Shown in pieces: positions 54,478-62,722 of a stretch of DNA of 64,000 nucleotides. The stretch lies in contig NZ_UNRG01000006.1 of NCBI RefSeq assembly GCF_900537115.1, positions 72,547-136,546 of the forward strand, given 5' to 3'. The translations under genes and the position numbers were made by a program. How positions within the stretch are numbered: position 1 is the stretch's first letter; each line of letters opens with the position of its first letter. This DNA is from Arthrobacter sp. Alg241-R88 (GTDB lineage: Bacteria > Actinomycetota > Actinomycetes > Actinomycetales > Micrococcaceae). Below the pieces are notes generated by a model. The model was given only the letters and a program-made list of their open reading frames with translations. It was not told the origin of the DNA and made no database searches.

Positions 54478-55831
54478 GGGTCAGCTCCTGTGTGAGGTCA
54501 TCGATGATGCGGTCGTGGGCACTTCGTGGTGCTTCCTGTGAGGTGTCCGGGGTGAAGCGGATCCGCTCCACATGGGTTCCCAGGACCCGCTCCACACGGA
54601 GGGTGCCGCCGTCGATCTTCACTTCATCGCCCAGTTCCGGGATGCGGTCCAGCTGGTCGGTAACGAAACCGGCCAAGGTGTCATACTCCTCGCCGTCCGG
54701 CACCGCTATGCCGGTCCGGTCCAGCAGTTCATCGGGCCGCAGGGAGGCATCAAAAGTGATGGAGCGCCCGGTCCTGACGACGCCGGTCCGGGCCCGGTCG
54801 TGTTCGTCCTCAAGCTCGCCGACAATCTCTTCCACGAGGTCCTCAAGGGTGACGATGCCGGCAGTTCCGCCGTGTTCGTCCGAGACGATGGCCACCTGCA
54901 GGCCCTGTTTGCGCAGCAGGACCAAGAGGGTGTCCACCCCCATGGACTCGGGCACCCTCAGCGGTTCGATCATCAACTCCGAAGCACGGACGTGGGCCCG
55001 TTCTTCCAGGGCGACGGCGAAGGCCTGCTTGACGTGCAGCACGCCCAGCACGTCGTCACGGTCTTCCCCGATGACGGGAAAGCGGGAGTAACCCGTGGCG
55101 GTGGCAAGGGCGACAATCTCTTCGGCGGTATCATCGGCGTTTACTGCCGTCATCCGCACACGGGGTGTCATGACGTCCGCCGCGGAGTGCTCCGAAAACC
55201 GCAACGTCCGGTGCAAGAGGACGGCGTGGTCGGCATCGAGGACGCCTTCCATCGCTGAGCGCCGGACCAATGAGCTGAGCTCCTCGGCGCTGCGGGCACC
55301 GGAAAGCTCCTCCTTGGGCTCAATCCCAAAAGAGCGGATGATCCGGTTGGCAGTGTTGTTGAACAGCAGGATCACAGGCTTGAAGACGGTAGTGAACAGG
55401 GTCTGGAACGGAACCACGACTTTGGCCGTGGCCAGCGGCAGGGCAAGGGCGAAGTTTTTGGGCACCAGCTCGCCGATCACCATCGAAAAAATGGTGGCGA
55501 TGAAGATGCCCACCACTGCGCCGAGGCCGGGGACAACACCTTCAGGGATTCCCACCGAGAGCAACGGGCCGCGCAGGATGGAGCTGATCGCGGGCTCGAA
55601 GGTGTAACCGGTGAGCAGGGTAGTGAGGGTAATACCCAACTGGGCACCAGAGAGGTGCGTCGAGGTGATCTTCAGCGCCTTGATGGTGGAGCTGAGGCGC
55701 TTTTCCCCGCGGGCCTGGCGGGCTTCAAGATCGTTGCGGTCCAGATTGACAAGCGCGAACTCGGAAGCAACAAAGAAACCGGTACCGACCGTGAGAACGA
55801 GGCCGATGCCGAGCATGATCCATTCATACAT
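54470..55831 (-). CDS. CNNM/CorC-type hemolysin-family membrane protein (DUF21 + CBS + CorC domain)
   Basis: A 453-residue protein with the full layout: DUF21 (about 1-200; FFVASEFALVNLDRNDLEAR, MVIGELVPKNFALALP), CBS pair (about 215-340; VMTPRVRMTAV, GYSRFPVIGEDRDDVLGVLH, VTLEDLVEEIVGELEDE) and the C-terminal CorC_HlyC FAD-like domain (about 350-430; EYDTLAGFVTDQLDRIPELG). Divalent cation transport or homeostasis is the expected role. First gene of a two-gene operon; divergent from the riboswitch-TerC unit. Confidence 0.9.
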   Translation of the reverse strand: MYEWIMLGIGLVLTVGTGFFVASEFALVNLDRNDLEARQARGEKRLSSTIKALKITSTHLSGAQLGITLTTLLTGYTFEPAISSILRGPLLSVGIPEGVVPGLGAVVGIFIATIFSMVIGELVPKNFALALPLATAKVVVPFQTLFTTVFKPVILLFNNTANRIIRSFGIEPKEELSGARSAEELSSLVRRSAMEGVLDADHAVLLHRTLRFSEHSAADVMTPRVRMTAVNADDTAEEIVALATATGYSRFPVIGEDRDDVLGVLHVKQAFAVALEERAHVRASELMIEPLRVPESMGVDTLLVLLRKQGLQVAIVSDEHGGTAGIVTLEDLVEEIVGELEDEHDRARTGVVRTGRSITFDASLRPDELLDRTGIAVPDGEEYDTLAGFVTDQLDRIPELGDEVKIDGGTLRVERVLGTHVERIRFTPDTSQEAPRSAHDRIIDDLTQELTHE

Positions 55832-56097
55832 TCGGGCGCCCCTCTCCCGTGATGGCCGGCGAACCGGTCAGAAGGTGGAGGGGCCAGGGCATATGTGAAG
55901 GAGGGTCATCCATAATGCACCCCATTCTATCGGCCGGGTTTGAACCCCTCCCCGCCTCTACGCCCACAGCGGAAGGGCAACAGCCTTCTCAGCCCACCAT
56001 TCCAGGCCTCGTTTGTGGCGAGATTCTGGATGGCGCTGACTGCTAAAGCGGCATTATGTCGGTTTGGACGACGGTGGAGGTCGGCTATGATTTTCTT

Positions 56098-56200
56098 ATC
56101 AAGGGGAGTACTCCCGTCTGTGATCGGCCCGTCAATACGGATGCACTGAAGCATCTCGGGTCGACGGTTCCGGTGCTATCCGGGCGGAGGAGACCTTGGC
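56098..56200 (+). ncRNA. yybP-ykoY-type manganese riboswitch
   Basis: The leader of the TerC gene has the class hallmarks: AAGGGGAGTA at 56101-56110 on the 5' side and GGAGGAGACCTTGG at 56186-56199 on the 3' side, with CAAGG (56100-56104) pairing CCTTG (56193-56197) as P1. This class senses Mn2+ and is often found before TerC/Alx and Mn2+ efflux genes. Downstream, CCCCTT at 56219-56224 can pair with the 5' AAGGGG and lies next to GGGAG (56225-56229), the ribosome site, so control of translation start is plausible. Confidence 0.8.
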
Positions 56201-56236
56201 GTAACTGTCCAGCGCCTACCCCTTGGGAGCATCCTC

Positions 56237-57313
56237 ATGCAGGTCACACCTCTGATCTGGCTCGTCACGATTGCCGTCACGATCCTGTTTTTCGTCTACG
56301 AGTTTTTCGCCCACGTGCGCAAACCCCACGAGCCATCCATTGCAGAATCGGCGCGTTGGTCCGCGTTCTACATCGGACTCGCTCTGCTGTTCGGGGTGGG
56401 GATCGGCATGGTGGCGGGATGGACGTTCGGCGGTGAATACTTCGCCGGCTACCTGACTGAGAAGGCCCTGTCGATCGACAACCTGTTCGTGTTCCTCATC
56501 GTGATGGCTGGATTCGCAGTACCGAAGAAGTACCAGCAGAAGGTGCTGATGATCGGGATTGTCATCGCACTGATCCTGCGCGGCGGGTTTATCGCCATCG
56601 GAGCGGCCCTGATCGAAAACTTCTCCTGGGTCTTCTACATCTTCGGTGTCCTGCTCCTCGTCCTGGCCTACCGGCAAGCGTTCAGCAATCACGACTCCAA
56701 CCCCGCTGACGGTAAATTCATGAGTCTTGTGCGCCGGGTCCTGCCTGTCACTAACGAGTATCACCAGGACAAGGTCACCGTCATGCAGGGCGGGAAGCGT
56801 TTCGCCACGCCGATGCTGCTCACCATCATTGCGATCGGCTTCGTAGACCTCATCTTCGCCGTCGACTCGATCCCGGCAATCTACGGCCTGACCAACGAGG
56901 CGTACATCGTCTTCACCGCCAACGCGTTCGCGCTGATGGGTCTGCGTCAGTTGTTCTTCCTCATCGGAGGCCTGCTCGAGCGCCTGGTCTACCTCGCCCA
57001 GGGGCTGGCCGTCATCCTCGCCTTCATCGGCGTGAAGCTCGTCTTCCACGCCCTGCACGTCAACGAGCTCCCCTTCATCAACGGCGGGAAACCGCTCCTC
57101 TGGGTGCCGGAGATCCCCATCTGGCTCTCCCTGCTCTTCATCGCCGCCACCATCGTCGTAGCGACCGTCGCGAGTTTGCTGAAGACCCGCGGCGACGAGC
57201 ACAAGGATGACCGCGGACCGATCCACAACGAACCACGGGTGATCACCGCCGACCAGCCGAACGAGGAATCCGAGGTCGACAAGAAGGCGGTGCCGACTGC
57301 CAAGTCCGAGTAG
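56237..57313 (+). CDS. TerC-family integral membrane protein
   Basis: A 358-residue protein of the TerC/Alx family with about eight helices. Conserved acidic membrane motifs are visible: AGYLTEKALSIDNLFVFLIV and IGFVDLIFAVDSIPAI. TerC/Alx proteins export Mn2+ or metallate exported proteins. The C-terminal 50 residues are polar and acidic. Start at 56237 follows GGGAG in the riboswitch expression platform. Metal role is supported jointly by the family and the leader RNA. Confidence 0.93.
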   Translation: MQVTPLIWLVTIAVTILFFVYEFFAHVRKPHEPSIAESARWSAFYIGLALLFGVGIGMVAGWTFGGEYFAGYLTEKALSIDNLFVFLIVMAGFAVPKKYQQKVLMIGIVIALILRGGFIAIGAALIENFSWVFYIFGVLLLVLAYRQAFSNHDSNPADGKFMSLVRRVLPVTNEYHQDKVTVMQGGKRFATPMLLTIIAIGFVDLIFAVDSIPAIYGLTNEAYIVFTANAFALMGLRQLFFLIGGLLERLVYLAQGLAVILAFIGVKLVFHALHVNELPFINGGKPLLWVPEIPIWLSLLFIAATIVVATVASLLKTRGDEHKDDRGPIHNEPRVITADQPNEESEVDKKAVPTAKSE

Positions 57314-57400
57314 CTCCCCACCGGCAGGCGAGCCGGGGACAGGAGGCGGGAATGTGGTCCCGGCCTTAGGACTGCTGCCGGATGGTTTGTACACCCGCTG

Positions 57401-57589
57401 TCAGCGGACGCCGAGGTCGCTGTCAATATACGAACCCGGGCGGTTTTCAGTGCCATGCTGGCAATTGCAGCCACCATCCAGCTGCAGCCGAACGGTCACC
57501 GGACTCGGTGCTTCGAGCCGGATGTCAACCGGCTCCTTCCCGTTGCTGCTAAGGCTGAGAATTGATTCTTGGTCGTTGCCATGGGTCAT
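57401..57589 (-). CDS. Small hypothetical protein with GGCNC motif
   Basis: A 62-residue frame with AAAGG upstream of the ATG at 57589. The sequence has a short beta-like stretch (PVDIRLEAPSPVTVRLQLDG) followed by GGCNCQHG. Its C-terminus converges on terC. It is on the same strand as the formaldehyde dehydrogenase gene, 98 bases downstream and beyond a strong hairpin. Not recognised; could bind metal or zinc through the two Cys and His. Confidence 0.5.
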   Translation of the reverse strand: MTHGNDQESILSLSSNGKEPVDIRLEAPSPVTVRLQLDGGCNCQHGTENRPGSYIDSDLGVR

Positions 57590-57627
57590 GTGAGTACCTT
57601 TGCTGATGCAGGGAGAGCGGATGCGCG

Positions 57628-57662
57628 CTGGTGGCGCGGGCCAGGAAGGCCCGCGCCACCAG
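57628..57662. terminator. Perfect 15-bp hairpin after formaldehyde dehydrogenase
   Basis: Arms 57628-57642 and 57648-57662 with AGGAA loop, 26 bases past the dehydrogenase stop on the minus strand. GC-rich, no T-run. Confidence 0.65.
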
Positions 57663-57687
57663 GGCGGGTTGCTACTTACGTAAAGTT

Positions 57688-58905
57688 TTACGCCTTGACG
57701 TATCCGTTCGGATTCAGCACGAATTTCGTGGCCGAGCCGGCGTCGAATTCGGCGTAACCGCGCGGTGCATCCTCAAGGGGGATCGCTGTGGCGTTTACTG
57801 CCTTGGCAATCTGGACCTTGTCGTGCAGGATCGCCATCATCAGCTGGCGGTTGTAGGACATGACGGGGCACTGGCCGGTGGTGAAGGACAGGGACTTTGC
57901 CCATCCGGTGCCCAAGGATAGCGACAGGGAGCCGTGCTTGGCGGCGTCGTCGATTCCACCGGGGTCGCCGGTGACATACAGGCCGGGAATGCCAAGGGCC
58001 CCGCCTGCGGCGGTGATGTCCATAAGGGAGTTCAGCACAGTGGCCGGGGCTTCGTGCGAGGCGTCCTTGCCGTGCCCCCGGGCTTCGAATCCTACGGCGT
58101 CCACGCCGCAATCCACTTCAGGAACGCCCAGAATTTGCTCGATCTGGTCCTTCGGATCGCCGTTGGAGACATTCACGGTTTCGCAGCCGAAAGAGCGGGC
58201 CTGAGCCAGCCGGTCTTCGTTCATGTCCCCGACAATTACGACGGCGGCACCGAGCAACTGCGCTCCGACGGCGGCCGCGAGGCCCACCGGGCCGGCGCCG
58301 GCAATGTAAACGGTGGATCCGACGCCCACACCGGCAGTGACGGCGCCGTGGAAGCCGGTGGGGAAGATGTCGGAAAGCATGGTCAGGTCCATGATCTTTT
58401 CCAGGGCCTGGTCGCGGTCCGGGAACTTGAGCAGGTTCCAGTCAGCGTAGGGAACCAGCACGTATTCCGCCTGGCCGCCCACCCAGCCGCCCATGTCCAC
58501 GTAACCGTAGGCGCTGCCCGGGCGGTCCGGGTTCACGTTCAGGCAGATGCCGGTCTTGCGCTCCTTGCAGTTCCGGCAACGGCCGCAGGAGATGTTGAAA
58601 GGTACAGAGACGATGTCCCCGACCTTGATGAACTCCACGTCCGGACCGACTTCCACCACTTCGCCGGTGATTTCGTGGCCGAGGACCAGGTCCTTGGGAG
58701 CCGTGGTCCGGCCCCGCACCATGTGCTGGTCCGAGCCGCAGATGTTGGTGGTCACTGTACGCAGGATCGCGCCGTGGGGTACCTTTCGGCCCACATTGGC
58801 CGGATTAACGCCGGGCCCATCCCTAAGTTCCAACGTCGGGTAGTCGGTGTTGATGATTTCGACGACACCGGGTTCTTTGTAGGCGACGGCTCTGTTTCCT
58901 GACAT
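57688..58905 (-). CDS. fdhA: Glutathione-independent formaldehyde dehydrogenase
   Basis: Zinc-dependent medium-chain dehydrogenase of 405 residues that oxidises formaldehyde with bound NAD. Catalytic zinc ligands: Cys in TNICGSDQHMVRG and the GHE motif; structural zinc cluster CGRCRNCKERKTGIC; long insert characteristic of the Pseudomonas putida FdhA branch (PGSAYGYVDMGGWVGGQAEY); Rossmann motif AGAGPVGLAAAVGAQ. Start at 58905 follows AAGGAG. Preceded by a highly structured leader. Lying beside choline and betaine aldehyde dehydrogenases, it probably removes formaldehyde made when betaine or sarcosine is demethylated. Confidence 0.93.
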   Translation of the reverse strand: MSGNRAVAYKEPGVVEIINTDYPTLELRDGPGVNPANVGRKVPHGAILRTVTTNICGSDQHMVRGRTTAPKDLVLGHEITGEVVEVGPDVEFIKVGDIVSVPFNISCGRCRNCKERKTGICLNVNPDRPGSAYGYVDMGGWVGGQAEYVLVPYADWNLLKFPDRDQALEKIMDLTMLSDIFPTGFHGAVTAGVGVGSTVYIAGAGPVGLAAAVGAQLLGAAVVIVGDMNEDRLAQARSFGCETVNVSNGDPKDQIEQILGVPEVDCGVDAVGFEARGHGKDASHEAPATVLNSLMDITAAGGALGIPGLYVTGDPGGIDDAAKHGSLSLSLGTGWAKSLSFTTGQCPVMSYNRQLMMAILHDKVQIAKAVNATAIPLEDAPRGYAEFDAGSATKFVLNPNGYVKA

Positions 58906-58930
58906 GGACACTCCTTTTAGTAGGGGTATG

Positions 58931-59135
58931 GTGCAAGGTCTTCCGTTCGGATGGCCTTGCACTGGCCCGGCAAAGTTGCAGGCTCTGCCCCATGCCCGAA
59001 AGCGGTGCTTCGATGAGGATACCTCCCCAGGTTTCAGGCCACCGAAGCACCCTTTACGGGCACGGGACAGCTCTTCCTTCGCGAGGGCGAAGGCTGTCAG
59101 TGGGATGCCGTGCCCAGTGGAACAGCATCCCGCTG
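58931..59135 (-). promoter_or_regulatory. Structured leader of the formaldehyde dehydrogenase gene
   Basis: Four stems in the 230 bases before the start codon: 59098-59108 with 59125-59135; 59076-59082 with 59087-59093; a long two-part arm pairing 58985-58998 with 59057-59070 (14 pairs, two G-U) that encloses a perfect 9-bp stem 59004-59012 with 59043-59051; and 58931-58938 with 58955-58962 just before the ribosome site. Wobble pairs in the long arm work only in the minus-strand RNA. No known riboswitch consensus was recognised. The rest of the gap to 59416 shows no gene. Confidence 0.5.
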
Positions 59136-59390
59136 CTGCCTGCCCGGCGCTGAATCGGACAAGTATGGGTCCGAAGTTCGAAGAGCCTGTAAGGATGAGA
59201 CTAGGGTCACAAGGCTTGCAATAAAAGCGCAAAGTCTTGGTGATAATCATGCGGAATAGCTGCATGATCGGTGCACGGCTCATCTCGCAACACGTGCGCC
59301 GGAAGGCTTCCGGAACCGGCCATAAACAGCACCGTCAGGACCGGGCAGCGCGTCCCGGGTTGGACCGTGCCACGGGTAGGTATTGCTACT

Positions 59391-59423
59391 GAGGGCTGAG
59401 GGCTAAGGGCTAAGGGCTAAGGG
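59391..59423. repeat. 7-base tandem repeat at the permease stop codon
   Basis: Four and a half units of RAGGGCT (59391-59423). The permease stop codon (59417-59419) lies inside the array, so copy-number changes would alter only the untranslated tail. Confidence 0.8.
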
Positions 59424-61018
59424 GTGGAAACGGGTGCGGACACCAGCTGAGGCGCAACTGGAGCATCCGGCCCGCTGACATCCATAGCCGCCTGGGCGGT
59501 TGCGGCGTGTTCAGCCAGGACGCCCGTCTGGTGCCTGATCTTCAGGCGGTACAGCAGTGCCCCGCCTCCGGCGACGGCGGCCACGAAGATCACGCCGCCC
59601 CACTGCAGGTACCACTCAAACGGGGGCACCGAGTTGTAGATCTCCGGGCGGGGCCAGATGAGGTTCAGGGTCATGGCGCCGCCCCACAGAACCGCGAGGA
59701 TGTTCACGGGCAACCCCCACTTGCCCAGGCTGAAGCCCGGCTCGGTGCCGTCATCGGCAAGCGGCCACTTTTTCTGGAACCGCTTGCGGAGCAGCGGAAC
59801 GGTGACCAGCAGGTAGGACAGGTAGATCAGGACGATGCTGATGCTGGAAAGGATGGTGAAGATGGCGGGCTGGGAGACGTTGACGATCAGCGGCATGATG
59901 GCGATGACACCGATGACGATGGCCGCCACCGTGGGCGTCTTCCGCTCGGGATGCACCTTGCTGAGCTGCCGGCTGAAGGGCAGGTTGTTATCCCGGGCCA
60001 TGGCGAACATCATGCGGATGGCGGCAGCGTGAACGGCCAGGGTGCAGACGGTCACGGCCACCACGATGCACACCAGGAACGCCTTGCCGAAGGGGCCCCC
60101 CAACACGGAGAGCACGATGTACTGCAGGCCGCCGTCGGCAGCGCCCAGCTTGGGGTCGTTGAGGTCAGGAGCGGCCAGGAGTCCGCCCAGGAGAATCAGG
60201 CCGCCGAGGATGAAGGACGCCGTGATGGCACGGAGGATGGCCTTGGGGGCGGTCTTTTTCGGGTCCTTCGTCTCCTCGCCCAGGGAACTGGCGGTGTCAA
60301 AGCCATACATCACGTAACCGGAGGCCATGGCGCCGATAAGGAACACCCCAAAGAAGCCAAGGTCGTGGTCCATGCCGTAGCCTTCGGTGCTGAAAAGAAC
60401 TTCCGGCCCCCGCACCACATGCCAGCCAAGGGCCAGGATGAGGAGCACGGCGGCGGCGAGCTCCACGAAGACGCCGATGCTGTTGATTTTGGTCATCAGC
60501 TTCACGCCGAAGGCGTTGATGAGGGTGGAGATGGAGATCATGATGCTGGCAAGCAGCACGCCGTTGAGGGCGAAATCGTAGGTGCCGGTGCCGTCGCCGA
60601 TGATCTGGAAACCGGACCAGATCTGGGGCAGGGTGAGCTGCAGGGCAAGGGCCACGGCGCCGAGCGCCACGATCGAGGAGATGAGCAGCAGCCAGCCCGC
60701 CAGCCAGGCGAACGTCCCGGACGAGAGCCGCTTGGCCCAGTTGTACACCGAGCCGGCCACCGGATACCGTCCGGCAAGCTCGGCGAAGCAGAGCGCCACC
60801 ATGAGCTGGCCGGCGAAAACGAGGGGCCAGGACCACGCGTAGGCAGGGCCGGCCATGGAGAAACCAAAGTAGAACAGCTGAAATACGCCGGTGAGAATGG
60901 AAATGTAGCTGACTCCGGCCGCGAAACTGGCGAATTTGCCGATGCTGCGGTCCAGGGTCTGGGCATAGCCGAACTCGTCCATGCCGCTTGAATCAGTACT
61001 CTTGCTGGGTTCGAACAT
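59417..61018 (-). CDS. APC-family amino acid/amine permease
   Basis: Twelve-helix amino acid-polyamine-organocation transporter of 533 residues. The conserved TM1 segment is FAAGVSYISILTGVFQLF and the TM6-7 family signature GYVMYGFDTASSLGEETKDP is present. Members of this branch carry amino acids, GABA or choline. Start at 61018 (MFEPSKS) follows TAGGAG; an ATG at 61075 lacks one. It lies between betaine-aldehyde dehydrogenase and formaldehyde dehydrogenase on the same strand, so choline or betaine uptake is a reasonable guess. Confidence 0.88.
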   Translation of the reverse strand: MFEPSKSTDSSGMDEFGYAQTLDRSIGKFASFAAGVSYISILTGVFQLFYFGFSMAGPAYAWSWPLVFAGQLMVALCFAELAGRYPVAGSVYNWAKRLSSGTFAWLAGWLLLISSIVALGAVALALQLTLPQIWSGFQIIGDGTGTYDFALNGVLLASIMISISTLINAFGVKLMTKINSIGVFVELAAAVLLILALGWHVVRGPEVLFSTEGYGMDHDLGFFGVFLIGAMASGYVMYGFDTASSLGEETKDPKKTAPKAILRAITASFILGGLILLGGLLAAPDLNDPKLGAADGGLQYIVLSVLGGPFGKAFLVCIVVAVTVCTLAVHAAAIRMMFAMARDNNLPFSRQLSKVHPERKTPTVAAIVIGVIAIMPLIVNVSQPAIFTILSSISIVLIYLSYLLVTVPLLRKRFQKKWPLADDGTEPGFSLGKWGLPVNILAVLWGGAMTLNLIWPRPEIYNSVPPFEWYLQWGGVIFVAAVAGGGALLYRLKIRHQTGVLAEHAATAQAAMDVSGPDAPVAPQLVSAPVSTP

Positions 61019-61088
61019 CTGAACTCCTAAGTCAGAAAAGCACGATGGTGATGACCCGTGGCCGCCGTTGGACACGGGTTATATCGGC

Positions 61089-61118
61089 GGCCGGGCGCCG
61101 CGCCTGCGGCGCCCGGCC
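61089..61118. terminator. Perfect 13-bp hairpin between betB and permease
   Basis: Arms 61089-61101 and 61106-61118, 4-nt loop, 20 bases after the aldehyde dehydrogenase stop. No T-run; may limit read-through into the permease gene. Confidence 0.65.
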
Positions 61119-61137
61119 ATTTCCCCAAATGCTGGTG

Positions 61138-62691
61138 CTAGCCGGCGGCCCCCACCCCGGTGTCGCTGGCAGGTGAGCCGAACCAGCCGCTGGGCGCGGG
61201 CTGGATGTTCTGCCAGATATGTTTTGCCTCGCGGTATTCGTTGAGGCCGGCGCTGCCAAGTTCGCGGCCAATGCCGGACTTCCCAAAACCGCCCCACTCC
61301 GCCTGCGGGACGTACGGGTGGTAGTCATTGATCCATACTGTTCCGTGCCGCAGGGCTCCCGCAACGCGCTGCGCCTTCGACGCGTCCGATGTCCAGACTG
61401 CGCCCGCCAGGCCGTACTCCGTGTCGTTGGCGATGGCGACGGCTTCCTCCTCGGTCCGGAACGTCTCGATTGTCAGTACCGGGCCGAAGGATTCCTCCCG
61501 CAGTACGCTCATGCCGGAGCGGCAGTTGCCGAGAACGGTGGGCGGGTAGAAGAAGCCGGCCGCAAGGGGCCCGTCGTCGGGGATGTAGCCGCCGCACAAA
61601 AGCTCGGCGCCCTCCGCGATGCCGGCCTGGACGTAGGCGTGGACCTGGTCACGGTGCCTGGCGGAAATCAGAGGGCCCGTTTCCGCGTTGGGATCGAAAG
61701 GCCCGCCCATGCGGATCTTTTTGGCGCGTTCCACCACCTCGGCCACGAAGCGCTCCGCGATGGACTCCTCGACCACGAGCCGCGCCCCTGCCGAGCAGAC
61801 CTGGCCGGAGTGGAGAAACACGGCGGTCAGGGCATTGTCGACGGCGGCGTCCCAGTCGGCGTCAGCGAAGACGACATTGGGGTTCTTCCCGCCGAGCTCG
61901 AAGGCGACCCGCTTCACGGTCTCGGCGGCTGCCGCCATGATGGTTTGACCCGTGGCCAGGCTCCCGGTCAGGGAGACGAGGTCCACGCGCGGATCTGAAC
62001 TCAGCAGCGGGCCCACCCTCGAGCCGCTACCCGTGACCAGGTTCGCGACGCCGGCCGGAACGCCGGCCTCCGCCAGCGTTTCCATGAGGAGGATGGAGGT
62101 GGACGGCGTGAGCTCGCTGGGCTTGAGCACGAAGGAGTTTCCCGCAACGAGTGCGGGCGCCACTTTCCAGGCCGCCTGCAGGAGCGGGTAGTTCCAGGGG
62201 GCGATGAGGGCGCAGACGCCGAGCGGTTCGTAGACCACACGGCTGATGGCGTTCGGCCGGCCGGTATCGATGACCCGTCCGGCATCGAGGCCCGCTATTT
62301 TGCCGTAGTAGCGGAAGCAGGAGGCGATGTCGTCAATGTCGTATTCGGCCTCGACGAGGCGCTTGCCCGTATCCAGTGCTTCGGCGCGGGCATAAGCTGC
62401 CTTGTCCCGCTCCAGCAGCGCGGCGATGCGAAGCAGGACCTCCCCGCGTTCGATGTCGGTCAGCCGGCGCCACGCACCGCCGTCGAACGCTGCCCGGGCA
62501 CTGGCGATTGCCCGCTCCGCGTCCTCCGGGGTGGACGAGGCGACCACCGCCACTTCGCGCCCGTCCGCCGGGCAGCGTACAACGGTTGTGCCGCCGTCGG
62601 ATGCCTGGTGCCAGGCGCCGTCAATGTACAAGCCCTTGATGGCGTCCTGCGCCTGTCCGGCGTCGCGGACCTGCTCAGCGGTGGCGGTCAT
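61138..62691 (-). CDS. betB: Betaine-aldehyde dehydrogenase (aldehyde dehydrogenase family)
   Basis: NAD(P)-dependent aldehyde dehydrogenase of 517 residues. Active-site residues: Asn in APWNYPLLQAAWK, general base Glu in KRVAFELGGKNPNVVF, nucleophile Cys in FLHSGQVCSAGARLVV. Directly downstream of the choline dehydrogenase gene (31 bases), it most likely oxidises betaine aldehyde to glycine betaine; the residues alone do not prove this substrate. A Gly/Ala-rich tail ends the protein. GAGAAACG precedes the ATG. Confidence 0.9.
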   Translation of the reverse strand: MTATAEQVRDAGQAQDAIKGLYIDGAWHQASDGGTTVVRCPADGREVAVVASSTPEDAERAIASARAAFDGGAWRRLTDIERGEVLLRIAALLERDKAAYARAEALDTGKRLVEAEYDIDDIASCFRYYGKIAGLDAGRVIDTGRPNAISRVVYEPLGVCALIAPWNYPLLQAAWKVAPALVAGNSFVLKPSELTPSTSILLMETLAEAGVPAGVANLVTGSGSRVGPLLSSDPRVDLVSLTGSLATGQTIMAAAAETVKRVAFELGGKNPNVVFADADWDAAVDNALTAVFLHSGQVCSAGARLVVEESIAERFVAEVVERAKKIRMGGPFDPNAETGPLISARHRDQVHAYVQAGIAEGAELLCGGYIPDDGPLAAGFFYPPTVLGNCRSGMSVLREESFGPVLTIETFRTEEEAVAIANDTEYGLAGAVWTSDASKAQRVAGALRHGTVWINDYHPYVPQAEWGGFGKSGIGRELGSAGLNEYREAKHIWQNIQPAPSGWFGSPASDTGVGAAG

Positions 62692-62722
62692 CGTTTCTCC
62701 TTTTCCAGTCCATCAATCATGC

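Noticed and set aside
58931-59135. Glycine or THF riboswitch in the formaldehyde dehydrogenase leader
   Set aside because: Stems are strong but the conserved loop sequences of those classes were not found; kept only as an unclassified structured leader.
59391-59423. Phase-variable repeat controlling the APC permease
   Set aside because: The stop codon is inside the array at its coding-side end, so copy-number changes would not alter the protein.
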